Of a DNA stretch of 52,011 nt, positions 1-8,286 are shown piece by piece. A model generated the notes under the pieces. The model saw nothing but the letters and a program-made list of their open reading frames with translations, searched no databases and had not been told where the DNA came from. A program made the translations under genes and the position numbers. This stretch comes from Desulfovibrio sp. (GTDB lineage: Bacteria > Desulfobacterota > Desulfovibrionia > Desulfovibrionales > Desulfovibrionaceae): positions 1 through 52,011 of the forward strand of contig JAISWB010000077.1 of the NCBI GenBank assembly GCA_031271265.1, read 5' to 3'. Every line of letters starts with the position of its first letter. The first letter of the stretch is position 1.

Positions 1-2085
1 ATCATCGCCGCCCAGATAGGGACGCATGCTTGATACGGCGACGGCCGCCGTGGCCGCATTGTGCATAAAGGCCGACACACGCGGGCTGAGCAGCCCCATA
101 AGCCCTCCCAGCATGAATACGCTGTTCCAGAACAGCGAGGTGCGGAATCCGGAACGGATTCTCCGCAGCATCGCATGGGATATGTGCTCGGCAAGGAGCA
201 ACCCTTCCAGTTTCCCGTTGAGCAGCACGATATCGGCGACCTCGCGCGCGATATCCGCGCCTTCGGCCATGGCTATGCCCGCGTGCGCAGCCGAAAGCGC
301 GGGAGAATCGTTGATGCCGTCGCCGACCATGACCACGGTGAAACCGTCCTGTTTCAGCTTGCGGATGAACTCCGCCTTGCCTTCCGGGAGCATGCGCGCT
401 TTGAATTCGCGTATGCCCGCCTGCGCGGCTATGGCGGCGGCGGTTTTTTCCCCGTCGCCCGTAAGCATGATCACGCGCTTGAAGCCGCCGGCATACAGCG
501 CCCGCACAACGGCCGGCGCCTCGGCGCGCAGGGCGTCCTCAATCAGCAGAAGGCCCGCGAGCCGGTCGTCTATGCTCAGGTACAGGATGGAGCGGCCTTT
601 TGCGGTTTCCCGGTCGATGACGGCATGCTGCGCGGCGCTCGGCTGAACCCCGTTGTCTTCGCATATAAAATGCCGGCTGCCGAGACACAGCTTCTTGCCC
701 TGCCAGGTGGAGGCAATCCCGTGGGCGACGACGAAATGGACTTCGGTATGTTCTTCCTTGTGTTTCAAGCCTTTCTTTTCCGAGGCGCGCACCACGGCCT
801 GCCCCACAGGATGGACGAAATGCTCCTCAAGACAGGCGGCGAGACGCAGGATGCGGTCGGCGTCCGTGCCGTCGAAGGGTATGACGTCCACCAGGGTCGG
901 CCGGGCCTCGGTAAGCGTGCCTGTTTTGTCGAAGACCACGACATCGGCCATGGCAAGCGCTTCCATGTACTTGCCGCCCTTGATCAGGACGCCGGCGTCG
1001 GACGCTTCGCGGACGGCGGTCAGCACGGCCAGGGGAGCGAGCAGGCGGAGCGCGCAGGAATAGTCCACCAGGAACACCGAACTGGTGCGCATGATATCCC
1101 GGCTCGCGGCATACACAAGACCGCCCGCCAGGAAATTGTAGGGAACGACGGCATCGGCCGTGCGTTCATAACGGCTCTGGACCGCGGCCTTCAGCGTTTC
1201 CGAATCTTCAATGGCCCGGACCAGCGCGTGAATGCGGGTATTGCCGCCCACCTTCGTCGCCTTGACGATAAGCTCCCCTTCCTCAAGCACCGTCCCGGCA
1301 TAGACGGAAGCGCGGGCGCCGCGGTGTACGGGCAGCGACTCGCCGGTCATGGAAGCCTGGTTGATCATGCCTTCCCCGCTCAGCACCGTCCCATCCACGG
1401 GTACGGCGGACCCGGCCCGCACGACGACATGATCCCCCACCTGCACTTCCATGTAGGGTACGCTCATTTCGACGCCGTCGCGGCGTACCCACACGGCATC
1501 CACATGCAGGGCAAGACTTTTTTCCAGGCTGACCCGCGACTTTTTGCGCGTCCAGTCTGTAAGGTATTCCCCGAGGGCAAAGAAAAACGTCAATGATGCC
1601 AACGTCCTGAAATCACGCCGCACGATGCAGAAGATCAGGGCGGTCGCATCCAGGGCTTCCAGGTTCAACTTCCCGTGCAGAACCGCTTTGACGCCGCTGA
1701 AAATGTAGGGGACGGCGCGCAGGACGGCTAAGGCATAGGTAAAAACGCGCGGATAAATAAAACTGCGCAGTTTGCCCGGTATGGGATTGCGTACGGCAGG
1801 CGCGGCAGGCCGGGGGGCCTTCAGGGCGATGCCTGCCTGCCCGTGCCTGACCAGAACGCTGCCGGTGCGGGCGGATACCAGGATATTCGCGCCGGGAAAG
1901 CTTTTCCGAATATCGGCAAGAAGCCGCTTTACAGCCTCCCCGCCGCCGGGCGGGCCGCTTCTCCGTATGGGCCTCAGGCGGAAGCGCCCCGGTATGTCGT
2001 GCACAACCCGGTACCCGTCCGGGCAGCCGGCGGAGCAAGCCGGCGCCGCCGGCACAGCGGCGCGGCGGCGATCCGCCCTGCTCAC
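1..2085 (-). CDS. Heavy-metal P1B-type ATPase (3' end outside window)
   Basis: Membrane pump that would move a transition-metal ion at the cost of ATP. The reverse-strand frame is open for 695 codons up to the window edge. The N terminus (about residues 24-82) is an HMA_2-like domain with the IPGRFRLR signature but no CxxC metal motif. The membrane metal-site motif is DYSCALRL, an SCA variant in place of the usual CPC. The phosphorylated Asp lies in VFDKTGTLT (D386) and the hinge motif is VGDGINDSPA near residue 585. Family lengths are about 700, so little is missing. The start is a GTG that overlaps the upstream stop codon as GTGA, which implies translational coupling. The metal is unknown; the SCA-type site and the small partner gene recall CtpC-like pumps. 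Family call firm, substrate open. Confidence 0.9.
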   Translation of the reverse strand, partial: MSRADRRRAAVPAAPACSAGCPDGYRVVHDIPGRFRLRPIRRSGPPGGGEAVKRLLADIRKSFPGANILVSARTGSVLVRHGQAGIALKAPRPAAPAVRNPIPGKLRSFIYPRVFTYALAVLRAVPYIFSGVKAVLHGKLNLEALDATALIFCIVRRDFRTLASLTFFFALGEYLTDWTRKKSRVSLEKSLALHVDAVWVRRDGVEMSVPYMEVQVGDHVVVRAGSAVPVDGTVLSGEGMINQASMTGESLPVHRGARASVYAGTVLEEGELIVKATKVGGNTRIHALVRAIEDSETLKAAVQSRYERTADAVVPYNFLAGGLVYAASRDIMRTSSVFLVDYSCALRLLAPLAVLTAVREASDAGVLIKGGKYMEALAMADVVVFDKTGTLTEARPTLVDVIPFDGTDADRILRLAACLEEHFVHPVGQAVVRASEKKGLKHKEEHTEVHFVVAHGIASTWQGKKLCLGSRHFICEDNGVQPSAAQHAVIDRETAKGRSILYLSIDDRLAGLLLIEDALRAEAPAVVRALYAGGFKRVIMLTGDGEKTAAAIAAQAGIREFKARMLPEGKAEFIRKLKQDGFTVVMVGDGINDSPALSAAHAGIAMAEGADIAREVADIVLLNGKLEGLLLAEHISHAMLRRIRSGFRTSLFWNSVFMLGGLMGLLSPRVSAFMHNAATAAVAVSSMRPYLGGDD

Positions 2086-2336
2086 GAAGACTGTTCCCGC
2101 GCTTTGCGCTGTTCCTGTTTGTGTCTGGCCTCTGCGGCAAGATCGTCAATGTTTTCCTTGGCGGTTTCCACCAGTTCCGCAGCTTTGTCCTTGACATCCA
2201 GGCCGCGGCTCAACAGCGAGGCAACGGTTTTTTTCACCGCGACATCGTTGCGGGAAAGCAGCACTGCGCCGAGCGCCCCGACGAGCACTCCGGCTCCCGC
2301 GGCCAAGCCGTACTTCCACAGATTTCCGCTGAACAT
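2082..2336 (-). CDS. Small membrane-anchored partner of the metal ATPase
   Basis: An 84-residue protein with one glycine/alanine-rich hydrophobic segment (about residues 8-27) followed by a charged, helical, Lys/Glu-rich tail. A strong ribosome-binding site (AAGGAAGGA) precedes the ATG. Its stop codon overlaps the GTG of the P-type ATPase, so the two are probably co-translated. Small one-TM proteins next to metal ATPases are a recurring arrangement (for example DUF1490 beside mycobacterial CtpC). I cannot assign it to a named family with certainty. A role in stabilising or regulating the pump is inference from position only. Confidence 0.8.
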   Translation of the reverse strand: MFSGNLWKYGLAAGAGVLVGALGAVLLSRNDVAVKKTVASLLSRGLDVKDKAAELVETAKENIDDLAAEARHKQEQRKAREQSS

Positions 2337-2426
2337 GATTCCTTCCTTTGGTTTTGAAGTTGCGTGACGACACAATAACAAAAAGAAAATGAATGTCAAT
2401 CTCACGCAGGCATTTTTTCGCCGGGA

Positions 2427-3440
2427 TCAAAAACCTATGAGTTCACGGACGCCTTCCATGGTTTTGCGGGCTTCGGCGCGGGCTTTTTCGTTGCCGGCCG
2501 CAAGCACTTCCTCGATCAGGCCCGGCCGGGCATCCAGGCGGGCACGGCGTTCCCGCATGGGGGCGAGAAAAGATTCCAGGCTTTTAAGCAGCAGGGCTTT
2601 GCAGTCCACGCAGCCCATGGACGCCGACAGGCAGCCCGCGCGGATATCAGCCTGCGTGTCCGCAGCGCTCAGCAGCGCGTGGTAGGGAAAGAGATTACAG
2701 TGTTCGGGGTTGCCGGGATCGCGGCGGCGCATCCTGGCCGTGTCCGTGAGCATTTCCCGAATTTTCGGACTTATTTCGGCCATGCTCTCACTCAACAGGA
2801 TGCCGTTGTTGTAGCTTTTGGACATCTTGCGCCCGTCCAGTCCGGGACATTTGGGCTGCGGCGTCAGGCGGGCTTCCGGCTCGGGGAAGAACACGCCGTA
2901 AAAGTTGTTGAAGCGGCGGGCGATTTCGCGTGAAATTTCCAGGTGCGGCAACTGATCCTGGCCGACCGGAACCCAGCGCGGCCTGTACATGATGATATCC
3001 GCCGTCATCAGCACCGGGTAGCCCAGAAAGCCGTAGGTGCCCAAATCCTTGTGGCTCAGTTGCTGTATCTGCTCCTTGTAGGTCGGGCAGCGTTCCAGCC
3101 AACTTACGGGGGTAAGCATGGACAGGATCAGCGACAATTCGGCTGTTTCCTTGACGGCCGACTGCCGGAAGATTGCGCAACGCTCCGGGTCAAGTCCGGC
3201 CGCCAGCCAGTCTTTGACCATTTCCGGGATAAAGGCTCCTATGCGCCGGGGATCCTCGTATTCGCTGGTAAGGGCGTGCCAATCCGCAACAAAGAAAAAG
3301 CAGCGCATGCTTTCCTGCAATTCCAGCCAGTTCTTCACGGCGCCGAAGTAGTGGCCTATGTGCAGCGCGCCTGTGGGGCGCATGCCGGAAAGTGTACGCG
3401 TTTCCGCATCGTTGTTTATATAAGCGGCGTCGGGCGCCAT
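2427..3440 (-). CDS. trpS: Tryptophanyl-tRNA synthetase
   Basis: Class I aminoacyl-tRNA synthetase that charges tRNA-Trp in the cytoplasm. The 337-residue length is normal for bacterial TrpRS. The class I signatures are both present: HIGH in ALHIGHYFG (about residues 26-34) and KMSKS in GRKMSKSYNN. The motif GMRPTGALHIGH near the N terminus is typical of the family. The ATG has GGAGG upstream. It lies 33 bp downstream of the M50 protease gene in the same direction, so the two probably share a transcript. This pairing is housekeeping and nothing looks damaged. Confidence 0.97.
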   Translation of the reverse strand: MAPDAAYINNDAETRTLSGMRPTGALHIGHYFGAVKNWLELQESMRCFFFVADWHALTSEYEDPRRIGAFIPEMVKDWLAAGLDPERCAIFRQSAVKETAELSLILSMLTPVSWLERCPTYKEQIQQLSHKDLGTYGFLGYPVLMTADIIMYRPRWVPVGQDQLPHLEISREIARRFNNFYGVFFPEPEARLTPQPKCPGLDGRKMSKSYNNGILLSESMAEISPKIREMLTDTARMRRRDPGNPEHCNLFPYHALLSAADTQADIRAGCLSASMGCVDCKALLLKSLESFLAPMRERRARLDARPGLIEEVLAAGNEKARAEARKTMEGVRELIGF

Positions 3441-3473
3441 GCGGCCTCCGTGCAGTGATGTCCGGACCCGGAA

Positions 3474-4151
3474 CTACATCCGCTGTCCGAGGTTGAACAA
3501 CGCGTCGATGAACTCTATGCTCCCGACCATCAGGGGAACGAGCACCCGGCGCAGAAGGCCCGTCGCCACCAGCAGAATGACGATGACCATACCGAAGCGG
3601 GCGAGGGAAGCATACATGCGCGCAACGGCGGCAGGCAGCAGTCCGGCAAGGATATGGCTGCCGTCCAGGGGTGGAACGGGCATGAGATTGAACCAGGCCA
3701 GGGCGACATTGATGAACATGCCTTCACGGGCGGACGCGGCGATAAAAAAAAGCGCGTCGGACCGGGGGAAATCGGCCGTCAGCAGGTTGATCACGAGCTT
3801 GACGACCAGGGCGCACAGGCAGGCAGTCAGGAGGTTCGCCAGGGGACCGGCCAGGGATACCAGGATCATCCCGGAGCGCGGATTACGGAACAGGCGCGGC
3901 TGTATGGGTACGGGTTTGGCCCAGCCGATGGTGAACGGGGCGGCCAGCGCGGTGAAGACGAATACGCCGAGCCCCATGGGATCAATGTGCCTTAGAGGGT
4001 TCAGGGTCAGCCGGCCGGAGCGCTTGGCCGTGGGGTCGCCCATTTTGTACGCAGCCCATCCGTGGGCGACTTCATGGAGCATAATGCCCAGGACGGCCGG
4101 CACTAAAGCCGTCGCCAAATGTTGCAGCGCATTGTTGAGATCCTGAACCAT
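3474..4151 (-). CDS. Site-2 protease family (M50) membrane metalloprotease
   Basis: A 225-residue polytopic membrane protein of the short M50 class. The zinc-binding HExxH motif reads HEVAHGW near residue 26, inside the first membrane segment. The third ligand motif is NLMPVPPLDGSHIL near residue 160, matching the family NxxPxPPLDG signature. The segment NPLRHIDPMG follows the first motif as usual. Short S2P homologues next to trpS are common in deltaproteobacteria. No PDZ domain is present. The ribosome-binding site upstream of the chosen ATG is weak, so the exact start is less sure. The substrate is unknown. Confidence 0.92.
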   Translation of the reverse strand: MVQDLNNALQHLATALVPAVLGIMLHEVAHGWAAYKMGDPTAKRSGRLTLNPLRHIDPMGLGVFVFTALAAPFTIGWAKPVPIQPRLFRNPRSGMILVSLAGPLANLLTACLCALVVKLVINLLTADFPRSDALFFIAASAREGMFINVALAWFNLMPVPPLDGSHILAGLLPAAVARMYASLARFGMVIVILLVATGLLRRVLVPLMVGSIEFIDALFNLGQRM

Positions 4152-4224
4152 GACGGATTTGCGGCGGAGCCGGCTGCCCTGCCGCAGGGCTCCCAGGCTT
4201 TGGAAGCGCCCGCGGCGGCGTCCT

Positions 4225-4311
4225 TTACGCGCCTATTTTTGCCTGCGCCTGCCGGACGGCGTCTTTGAACACGGCAGGAGCAACCGATTTGACGACATCC
4301 GCATCGGAGGC
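4225..4311 (-). repeat. Diverged copy of the receiver gene 3' end, stop codon included
   Basis: This 87-bp stretch lies immediately downstream of the receiver gene stop codon and aligns end to end with its last 87 bp (4316-4402). I count about 70 of 87 identical bases. Read in its own frame it gives a 28-residue tail plus TAA that matches 16 of 28 residues of the real tail, with several conservative V/I and L/F changes. The copy frame is shifted by one base from the parent frame, so it is not a read-through extension. Most likely it is the remnant of a tandem paralogue. Confidence 0.8.
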
Positions 4312-4315
4312 TCCC

Positions 4316-4687
4316 TTACGCGCCTTTTTTTGTCGACACTTGGCGGATGGCGTCTTTGAGTATGGAAAGATCAACGGATTTGACGACATACGCATCGGCG
4401 GCAATGGACTTCAGGTCGTGCTGAAAACTGTCGTAGGAGGTGCTCAGGATAACCGGCAAGGTTGCGTTCCCGGCCCGGATGGTCTGCAGTATGTCCAGAC
4501 CGGTCAAGGGGTTGCCCTCCAGTTTTATGTCCAGAATCACCAAGTCCGGTTTCTCTTTTTCCAGAACCTCCATAATCGGGGTGAGGCCGTCCGTCAACGC
4601 GACCGCAAATCCATCCCCCTCCAGTTCTTCCCGGTACAGCATACGGATGTGAAGCTCGTCGTCCACGACAAGGATTTTCTTGCTCAC
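4316..4687 (-). CDS. Stand-alone CheY-like response regulator receiver
   Basis: A single 123-residue receiver domain with no output domain. Acidic pocket residues are in VVDDE near the N terminus. The phospho-acceptor Asp is in DLVILDIKL (about residue 52). The conserved Ser/Thr position is a Ser or Thr in LSTSYDSF and the Lys is in YVVKS. The start is GTG, chosen because GGAGG stands six bases upstream. No partner kinase is adjacent; the nearest kinase in the window is the hybrid kinase near 24 kb. The gene is followed at once by a diverged copy of its own 3' end. Likely a phosphotransfer or signalling intermediate. Confidence 0.93.
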   Translation of the reverse strand: MSKKILVVDDELHIRMLYREELEGDGFAVALTDGLTPIMEVLEKEKPDLVILDIKLEGNPLTGLDILQTIRAGNATLPVILSTSYDSFQHDLKSIAADAYVVKSVDLSILKDAIRQVSTKKGA

Positions 4688-4865
4688 GATGCACCTCCAT
4701 CCGGTATTCCGGGGAATTGTGGGGACTTGTCTGAAACCTAACGCAAGTTCGCCGCACGGTCAACAGCTCTGCGTATCGGTTCGCCTGCCCCGCTCCGGCC
4801 TGAAGTATGACCCAGCTTTGTGCCGAGGTCAATGCCCGGCTCGGGGCACAACGTCCTCAACAAAG

Positions 4866-4891
4866 CCGGCGGCGGCACGCGCCGCCGCCGG
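4866..4891 (-). terminator. Perfect 11-bp GC hairpin, candidate terminator
   Basis: CCGGCGGCGGC, a four-base loop, and its exact complement. On the minus strand it is followed by CTTTGTTG, a short T-rich stretch. It could end transcription from the MucR-like gene, although that gene stops about 190 bp earlier. A second imperfect stem (TTGTGCC paired with GGCACAA, 4818-4851) lies next to it. Confidence 0.4.
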
Positions 4892-4925
4892 ACTGATACC
4901 CCGGCCGCCGTCCGGGCGGAAAGCG

Positions 4926-5071
4926 GACAGTGTCGTCGCGAAGCGTATTATGCCCTCTGCCGTTGTCGCGCCGGAACCGCCGAAAGGTCATGTACGTCTG
5001 CGTACTCTCCGACCTGACGAAGCAGGCGCGCCTCGGCGGAGAACAAAAGCCGTTCTCGCGGCGGCACTGTC
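4926..5071. repeat. ~145-bp element with terminal inverted repeats, copy 1
   Basis: The ends are inverted relatives of GACAGTGYCGYCGCGARAA. The whole stretch aligns to 41361-41505 upstream of dnaK at roughly 70-75% by eye. The best-conserved core is around 4981-5010 (GGTCATGTACGTCTG). It contains no credible open reading frame. Together with the neighbouring hairpins it fills the 397-bp gap between the receiver gene and the MucR-like gene. A MITE-like or intergenic palindromic element is the likely class. Confidence 0.7.
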
Positions 5072-5084
5072 TGCCGATGCTCGG

Positions 5085-5498
5085 TTATGACGCGCCGACT
5101 TCTTTGTTTTTCGCCGCGCCGCGTCGTTCCCAGAGCCTCATGTCTTTCATTTTTTTGCGGCGTTCGCGCTGCAGGGCTTTCGCCGCCAGGGCCGTGCCTT
5201 TCCTGAATCCCCATTTTTCCCTGTAGGACTTGGCATCAAGACCGTGCGCGGCAAGATGGCGGGAAGAGAGTATCTTGAAAGTCTTGCCGCATTCCAGGCA
5301 GACGATGGACCGATCTTTGATGCTTTTTTCCGGGGCGGCATCGGCGCCGGCGGCTTCCGGCAACGCGCAACCACAGGAAAGGCTTTTGAGATCGGCCGCG
5401 ATCTTCTTCACCATGGATGTGATTTCATCCTCGCTCATGTTTCTCACCGATGCCTGGGCCTTGACGATTTCCAGTGCCTCTTTCAAGTAGTCGTCCAT
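5085..5498 (-). CDS. MucR/Ros-family zinc-finger transcriptional regulator
   Basis: A 137-residue DNA-binding protein. The Ros-type finger runs through IVCLECGKTFKILSSRHL and continues AAHGLDAKSYREKWGF, with C-x2-C and two His ligands, the family core. The basic tail with RERRKKMKDMRLWERR is also typical. The N-terminal helix (ALEIVKAQASVRNMSEDEI) is the usual oligomerisation segment. The reading frame is open further upstream, but the ATG used here has GAGGGA six bases before it and begins exactly where family similarity begins. MucR proteins are global repressors of AT-rich promoters; targets are not visible here. Confidence 0.93.
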   Translation of the reverse strand: MDDYLKEALEIVKAQASVRNMSEDEITSMVKKIAADLKSLSCGCALPEAAGADAAPEKSIKDRSIVCLECGKTFKILSSRHLAAHGLDAKSYREKWGFRKGTALAAKALQRERRKKMKDMRLWERRGAAKNKEVGAS

Positions 5499-5842
5499 GA
5501 TTCCCTCTCTGTTTGACTGTCGGCAAGTTGTTGTACACACGCTCGGAACGTATCGGCCTCCGGACGGATTCTCGACGGTAAGAATCTGCACAACGGCGGC
5601 CATGCACTGCGATAACTTGCCGCATGCTATCAGACCGGCATACAAATGTGAAGATATCAGGGTAAAAAAAACTGGATTTTTTACGCACCAGGAAGTTCGG
5701 ATACACGGGCATCGGCCAACAGCGGGTCGCGGGTTGCTTGCGCCTGTGCAACGCAAAGCCGGCTCCGATGAGGGAGGCGGTCTTATGCCTGCTCAGGCCG
5801 ACTCCCCCATTTGTGGAAGCGCATTTTCAATCCTGAAACGCT
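5499..5842. other. Intergenic region between mucR-like gene and rpsT
   Basis: About 344 bp with no credible gene. It should hold the MucR-like promoter and the 3' end of the rpsT transcript. Directly after the rpsT stop codon the minus strand reads AGAGCGTTTCAGGATTGAAA and then ATGCGCT, an imperfect inverted repeat. Its end resembles the arms of the element at 49549-49678. An AT-rich patch lies near 5660-5690. Confidence 0.5.
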
Positions 5843-6148
5843 CTAATCGGCGTTTTCCTGCTGTGGGGCGGGAGCTTGCGCGTTAGTGCCGAGGCTGTTC
5901 AGGGCCTTGGCGAGGCGGGAGATTTTGCGGGCCGCCTTGCGGCGGTGTATGGCGCCTTTGCCGGCGCATTTGTCAAGCACCGATGCGGCGCGCACGAAAG
6001 CCGACTGCGCTTTTGCGGCGTCTTTTTCAAGGACGGCGACGCGCACGGCCTTGACGGCGTTTTTGGCGCGGGTACGGGCGGCGCGGTTGCGCGCGGCCCT
6101 TTTCAGGCTTTGCTTATGGCGTTTGACGGCGGACTTGTGGTTGGCCAA
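5843..6148 (-). CDS. rpsT: 30S ribosomal protein S20
   Basis: Small basic ribosomal protein that binds 16S rRNA early in 30S assembly. The N terminus [18 protein letters not shown] is a textbook S20 start, and the [18 protein letters not shown] segment is the conserved C-terminal helix. At 101 residues it is slightly longer than usual because of a Pro/Gln-rich tail. A GGAGG site precedes the ATG. It is probably monocistronic. Confidence 0.97.
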   Translation of the reverse strand: MANHKSAVKRHKQSLKRAARNRAARTRAKNAVKAVRVAVLEKDAAKAQSAFVRAASVLDKCAGKGAIHRRKAARKISRLAKALNSLGTNAQAPAPQQENAD

Positions 6149-6242
6149 GAGAATTCCTCCACTGCGGCATACGGTTTACTGCGGAATATATTGGGGCGCG
6201 TACGGGTACCGGGCAGGTTTGTATGCCTGCGGCGGGCTAAAG

Positions 6243-6260
6243 TCAAGACGCGGGCGCGGA
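6243..6260 (-). repeat. Short second copy of the ftsY 3' terminus
   Basis: Eighteen bases downstream of ftsY match its last 18 bases, stop codon included, at 15 of 18 positions. Both encode a tail ending APAS followed by TGA. The match is short and GC-rich, so chance cannot be excluded. It is listed because the same arrangement recurs at longer scale elsewhere in the window. Confidence 0.35.
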
Positions 6261-6310
6261 CCTGTCGCGGGTGCGGGCCGCAAGTCGGGGCGCGCGAGCG
6301 GGCAGGAGGG

Positions 6311-7636
6311 TCAGGACGCGGGCGCGAGCAGGGCCGACACGAAACTTTCCGGGTCGAAGGGGCGCAGGTCTTCCATTTTTTCTCCCACGCCGACAAAGGA
6401 TATGGGGATGCCGAAGGCTGCTGCGGCAATTGCCGTGCCGCCTTTGGCCGTGCCGTCCAGCTTGGTCAGGATGAGTTCGTCGATGCCGCAGCACTGACGG
6501 AAGGTGCGTATCTGGTTCAGCGCGTTCAGGCCGGCCCCGGCGTCCAGGATGAGGACGGTGCGGTGCGGCGCTCCGGGATGAGCTTTTGCCGCCGCCCTGC
6601 ATATCTTGCCCAGTTCGTCCATGAGGTTTGTCTTGGTGTGCAGGCGGCCTGCCGTATCGGCGAAAATGATGTCGTGGCCTTCGCGCAGGCCTTTCTGCAG
6701 TGCTTCGTAAGTCACCGCGGCAGGGTCCGCGCCGGGTTTTCCGGCGAAAAAGTCCGCCCCGGCGCGCCCTGCCCATATTTCCAGTTGTTCAACGGCCGCG
6801 GCGCGGAAGGTATCGGCGGCCGCCAGCAGGATTTTTTTGCCGCGCAGGGCCTCGCGGTGGCACAACTTGGCGACGGTCGTGGTCTTGCCCGCGCCGTTGA
6901 CGCCGATAACCAGCACAACTTCGGGCGGATTGACGGCGCTTATGCGCCGCGCCGGTTTGAACACCTTGAGCAGTTCTTCGCGCAGGGTGTCGCGTAATTG
7001 CGCCGCGTCCGTGATTCCTTCGGTCGCGGCCCGCCCGCGCAGTTTTTCCGTCAGCCTGCGCGCCGTTTCAGCGCCTGCATCCGCCAGGATCAGGGTTTCT
7101 TCCAGTTCTTCCCAAAACGCGGCGTCCACCGTACGGCCGGAGAGGAACAGGCTGTTCAGTCCCCGGGAAAGACGTTCGCGCGTGGCGGACAATCCGCGGG
7201 TCAGCTTGAGCAGCAGGCGGCTGCGTTCGTCTTCCTCGTCCTCCAGGTCAAGGGCCAGAGCCAGACGGTACTGCAGTTCGGAGCGGAAGTCCTCCAGGCT
7301 TTCGTATTCCATGGCTTCCAGCCAGGAGCGGAAAGTGCGGACGAATTTTTCCCTTTCCTCCACGGGGGTTTCCAGAACGGCGAGCAGGAAGCGTATGCGG
7401 GAGTAAAGCTGTTCACCGGCCCCGTCCACGTCTTTGAGGATAATGTCCAGCCAGACGGAGAGGCGCGCTTCGCGGGCGCGCAGTTCCACCAGCATGGCCG
7501 CTTCTTCCGGGGAAAAGGCAGCGGAGGCGGCAACCTTGTCGCCCTTCGTGTCGGTCGAGCCCGTCGTATCCGGCAGGGGAGCTGTTTCTTGGGGAGAAGC
7601 GCCGAAAAACCTGCGCAGGGAGGAGAAAAAACCCAT
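6311..7636 (-). CDS. ftsY: Signal recognition particle receptor FtsY
   Basis: SRP receptor GTPase that docks ribosome-SRP complexes at the inner membrane. The 441-residue protein has an acidic N-terminal (A) region, an N helical domain, and a G domain with GVNGAGKTTTVAKL (G1), DTAGRLHTKTNLMDEL (G3) and TKLDGTAKGG (G4). The motif usually written DATTGQNA reads DAGAGLNAL, a variant that removes the Thr-Gly-Gln. The start ATG sits one base after the Fur-like stop codon. It is the last gene of an operon with the EF-G-like and Fur-like genes. Confidence 0.96.
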   Translation of the reverse strand: MGFFSSLRRFFGASPQETAPLPDTTGSTDTKGDKVAASAAFSPEEAAMLVELRAREARLSVWLDIILKDVDGAGEQLYSRIRFLLAVLETPVEEREKFVRTFRSWLEAMEYESLEDFRSELQYRLALALDLEDEEDERSRLLLKLTRGLSATRERLSRGLNSLFLSGRTVDAAFWEELEETLILADAGAETARRLTEKLRGRAATEGITDAAQLRDTLREELLKVFKPARRISAVNPPEVVLVIGVNGAGKTTTVAKLCHREALRGKKILLAAADTFRAAAVEQLEIWAGRAGADFFAGKPGADPAAVTYEALQKGLREGHDIIFADTAGRLHTKTNLMDELGKICRAAAKAHPGAPHRTVLILDAGAGLNALNQIRTFRQCCGIDELILTKLDGTAKGGTAIAAAAFGIPISFVGVGEKMEDLRPFDPESFVSALLAPAS

Positions 7637-7637
7637 G

Positions 7638-8282
7638 TCAGTTGCCGGAAACGCGCACGCGCCTGCGGGCGCTCGTTTTTTCGGACGCTTGTCCGAAAGG
7701 GGCGTCAATGCCGGAGGCGCGATTTTCGAGCGGGTGGACGGCTTGGGCGTCAATGCCGGAGACATGTTGTTCGCGCGGACGGACGGCTTGGGCGTCGCGG
7801 CCGGAAACGCGTTTTTCGGGCAGGCGGACGGGCGGGGTATGCCCGCCTGCGGCGCGCGCGCGCCCGCGGGGGGATGCAGGGGCCTTCCGGGCGTGCTCCG
7901 CCTTGGAACGGCATTCCGCGCACAATCCTGTAAATTCCACTTCCATGCCCAGGACGTCGAAGCCGGGGGACCGGATGTTGTCAAGCACCGCGTCGGGCAG
8001 GGCGCCGACGATGTCCCCGACGCGCCCGCAGACGGTGCAGCGCACATGTCCGTGCGCGGCGGTATTGCCGTCGAAGCGCCGGGACGTGCCGGCACGCTCC
8101 AGACAAAGCACATCGCCGGAGCGTGTCAGCATTTCCAAATTGCGGTAAACCGTTCCCAGACTCAGGGAAGGCATGGTTTCCCGCGCCCTTGTGTAAAGCT
8201 CGACGGCCGTGGGATGCACGGGGAACGAACGCAGGGTATGCAGAATCAGCATACGTTGTCTGGTGTTTCTGGACGACGGCAT
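7638..8282 (-). CDS. Fur/PerR-family metalloregulator with a 15-residue-repeat tail
   Basis: Residues 1-130 form a standard Fur-type repressor: winged helix (SLGTVYRNLEML) and dimerisation domain with two structural zinc pairs, C82-x2-C85 and C121-x2-C124. The start region NTRQRMLILHTL is family-like. Residues 135-214 form an unusual Arg/Pro-rich extension that contains four consecutive 15-residue units (149-163, 164-178, 179-193, 194-208), each ending in or near SGxD. At DNA level the unit is 45 bp. It overlaps neither neighbour but sits 4 bp after the EF-G-like gene, and AAGGA within that gene serves as its ribosome-binding site. Whether it senses iron or peroxide cannot be told. Confidence 0.92.
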   Translation of the reverse strand: MPSSRNTRQRMLILHTLRSFPVHPTAVELYTRARETMPSLSLGTVYRNLEMLTRSGDVLCLERAGTSRRFDGNTAAHGHVRCTVCGRVGDIVGALPDAVLDNIRSPGFDVLGMEVEFTGLCAECRSKAEHARKAPASPRGRARAAGGHTPPVRLPEKRVSGRDAQAVRPREQHVSGIDAQAVHPLENRASGIDAPFGQASEKTSARRRVRVSGN

Positions 8283-8286
8283 CGCG

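Noticed and set aside
61..1596. A 511-codon open frame on the plus strand at the left edge
   Set aside because: It is the antisense of the P-type ATPase; the reverse strand holds DKTGT and GDGIND motifs, the forward translation has no family pattern.
5499..5756. Longer N terminus of the MucR-like protein
   Set aside because: The extra 86 codons have no family similarity and the internal ATG has a clear ribosome-binding site.
7637..8113. A possible 160-codon N-terminal extension of FtsY
   Set aside because: It lies over the Fur-like gene in another frame; FtsY similarity begins at the ATG at 7636.
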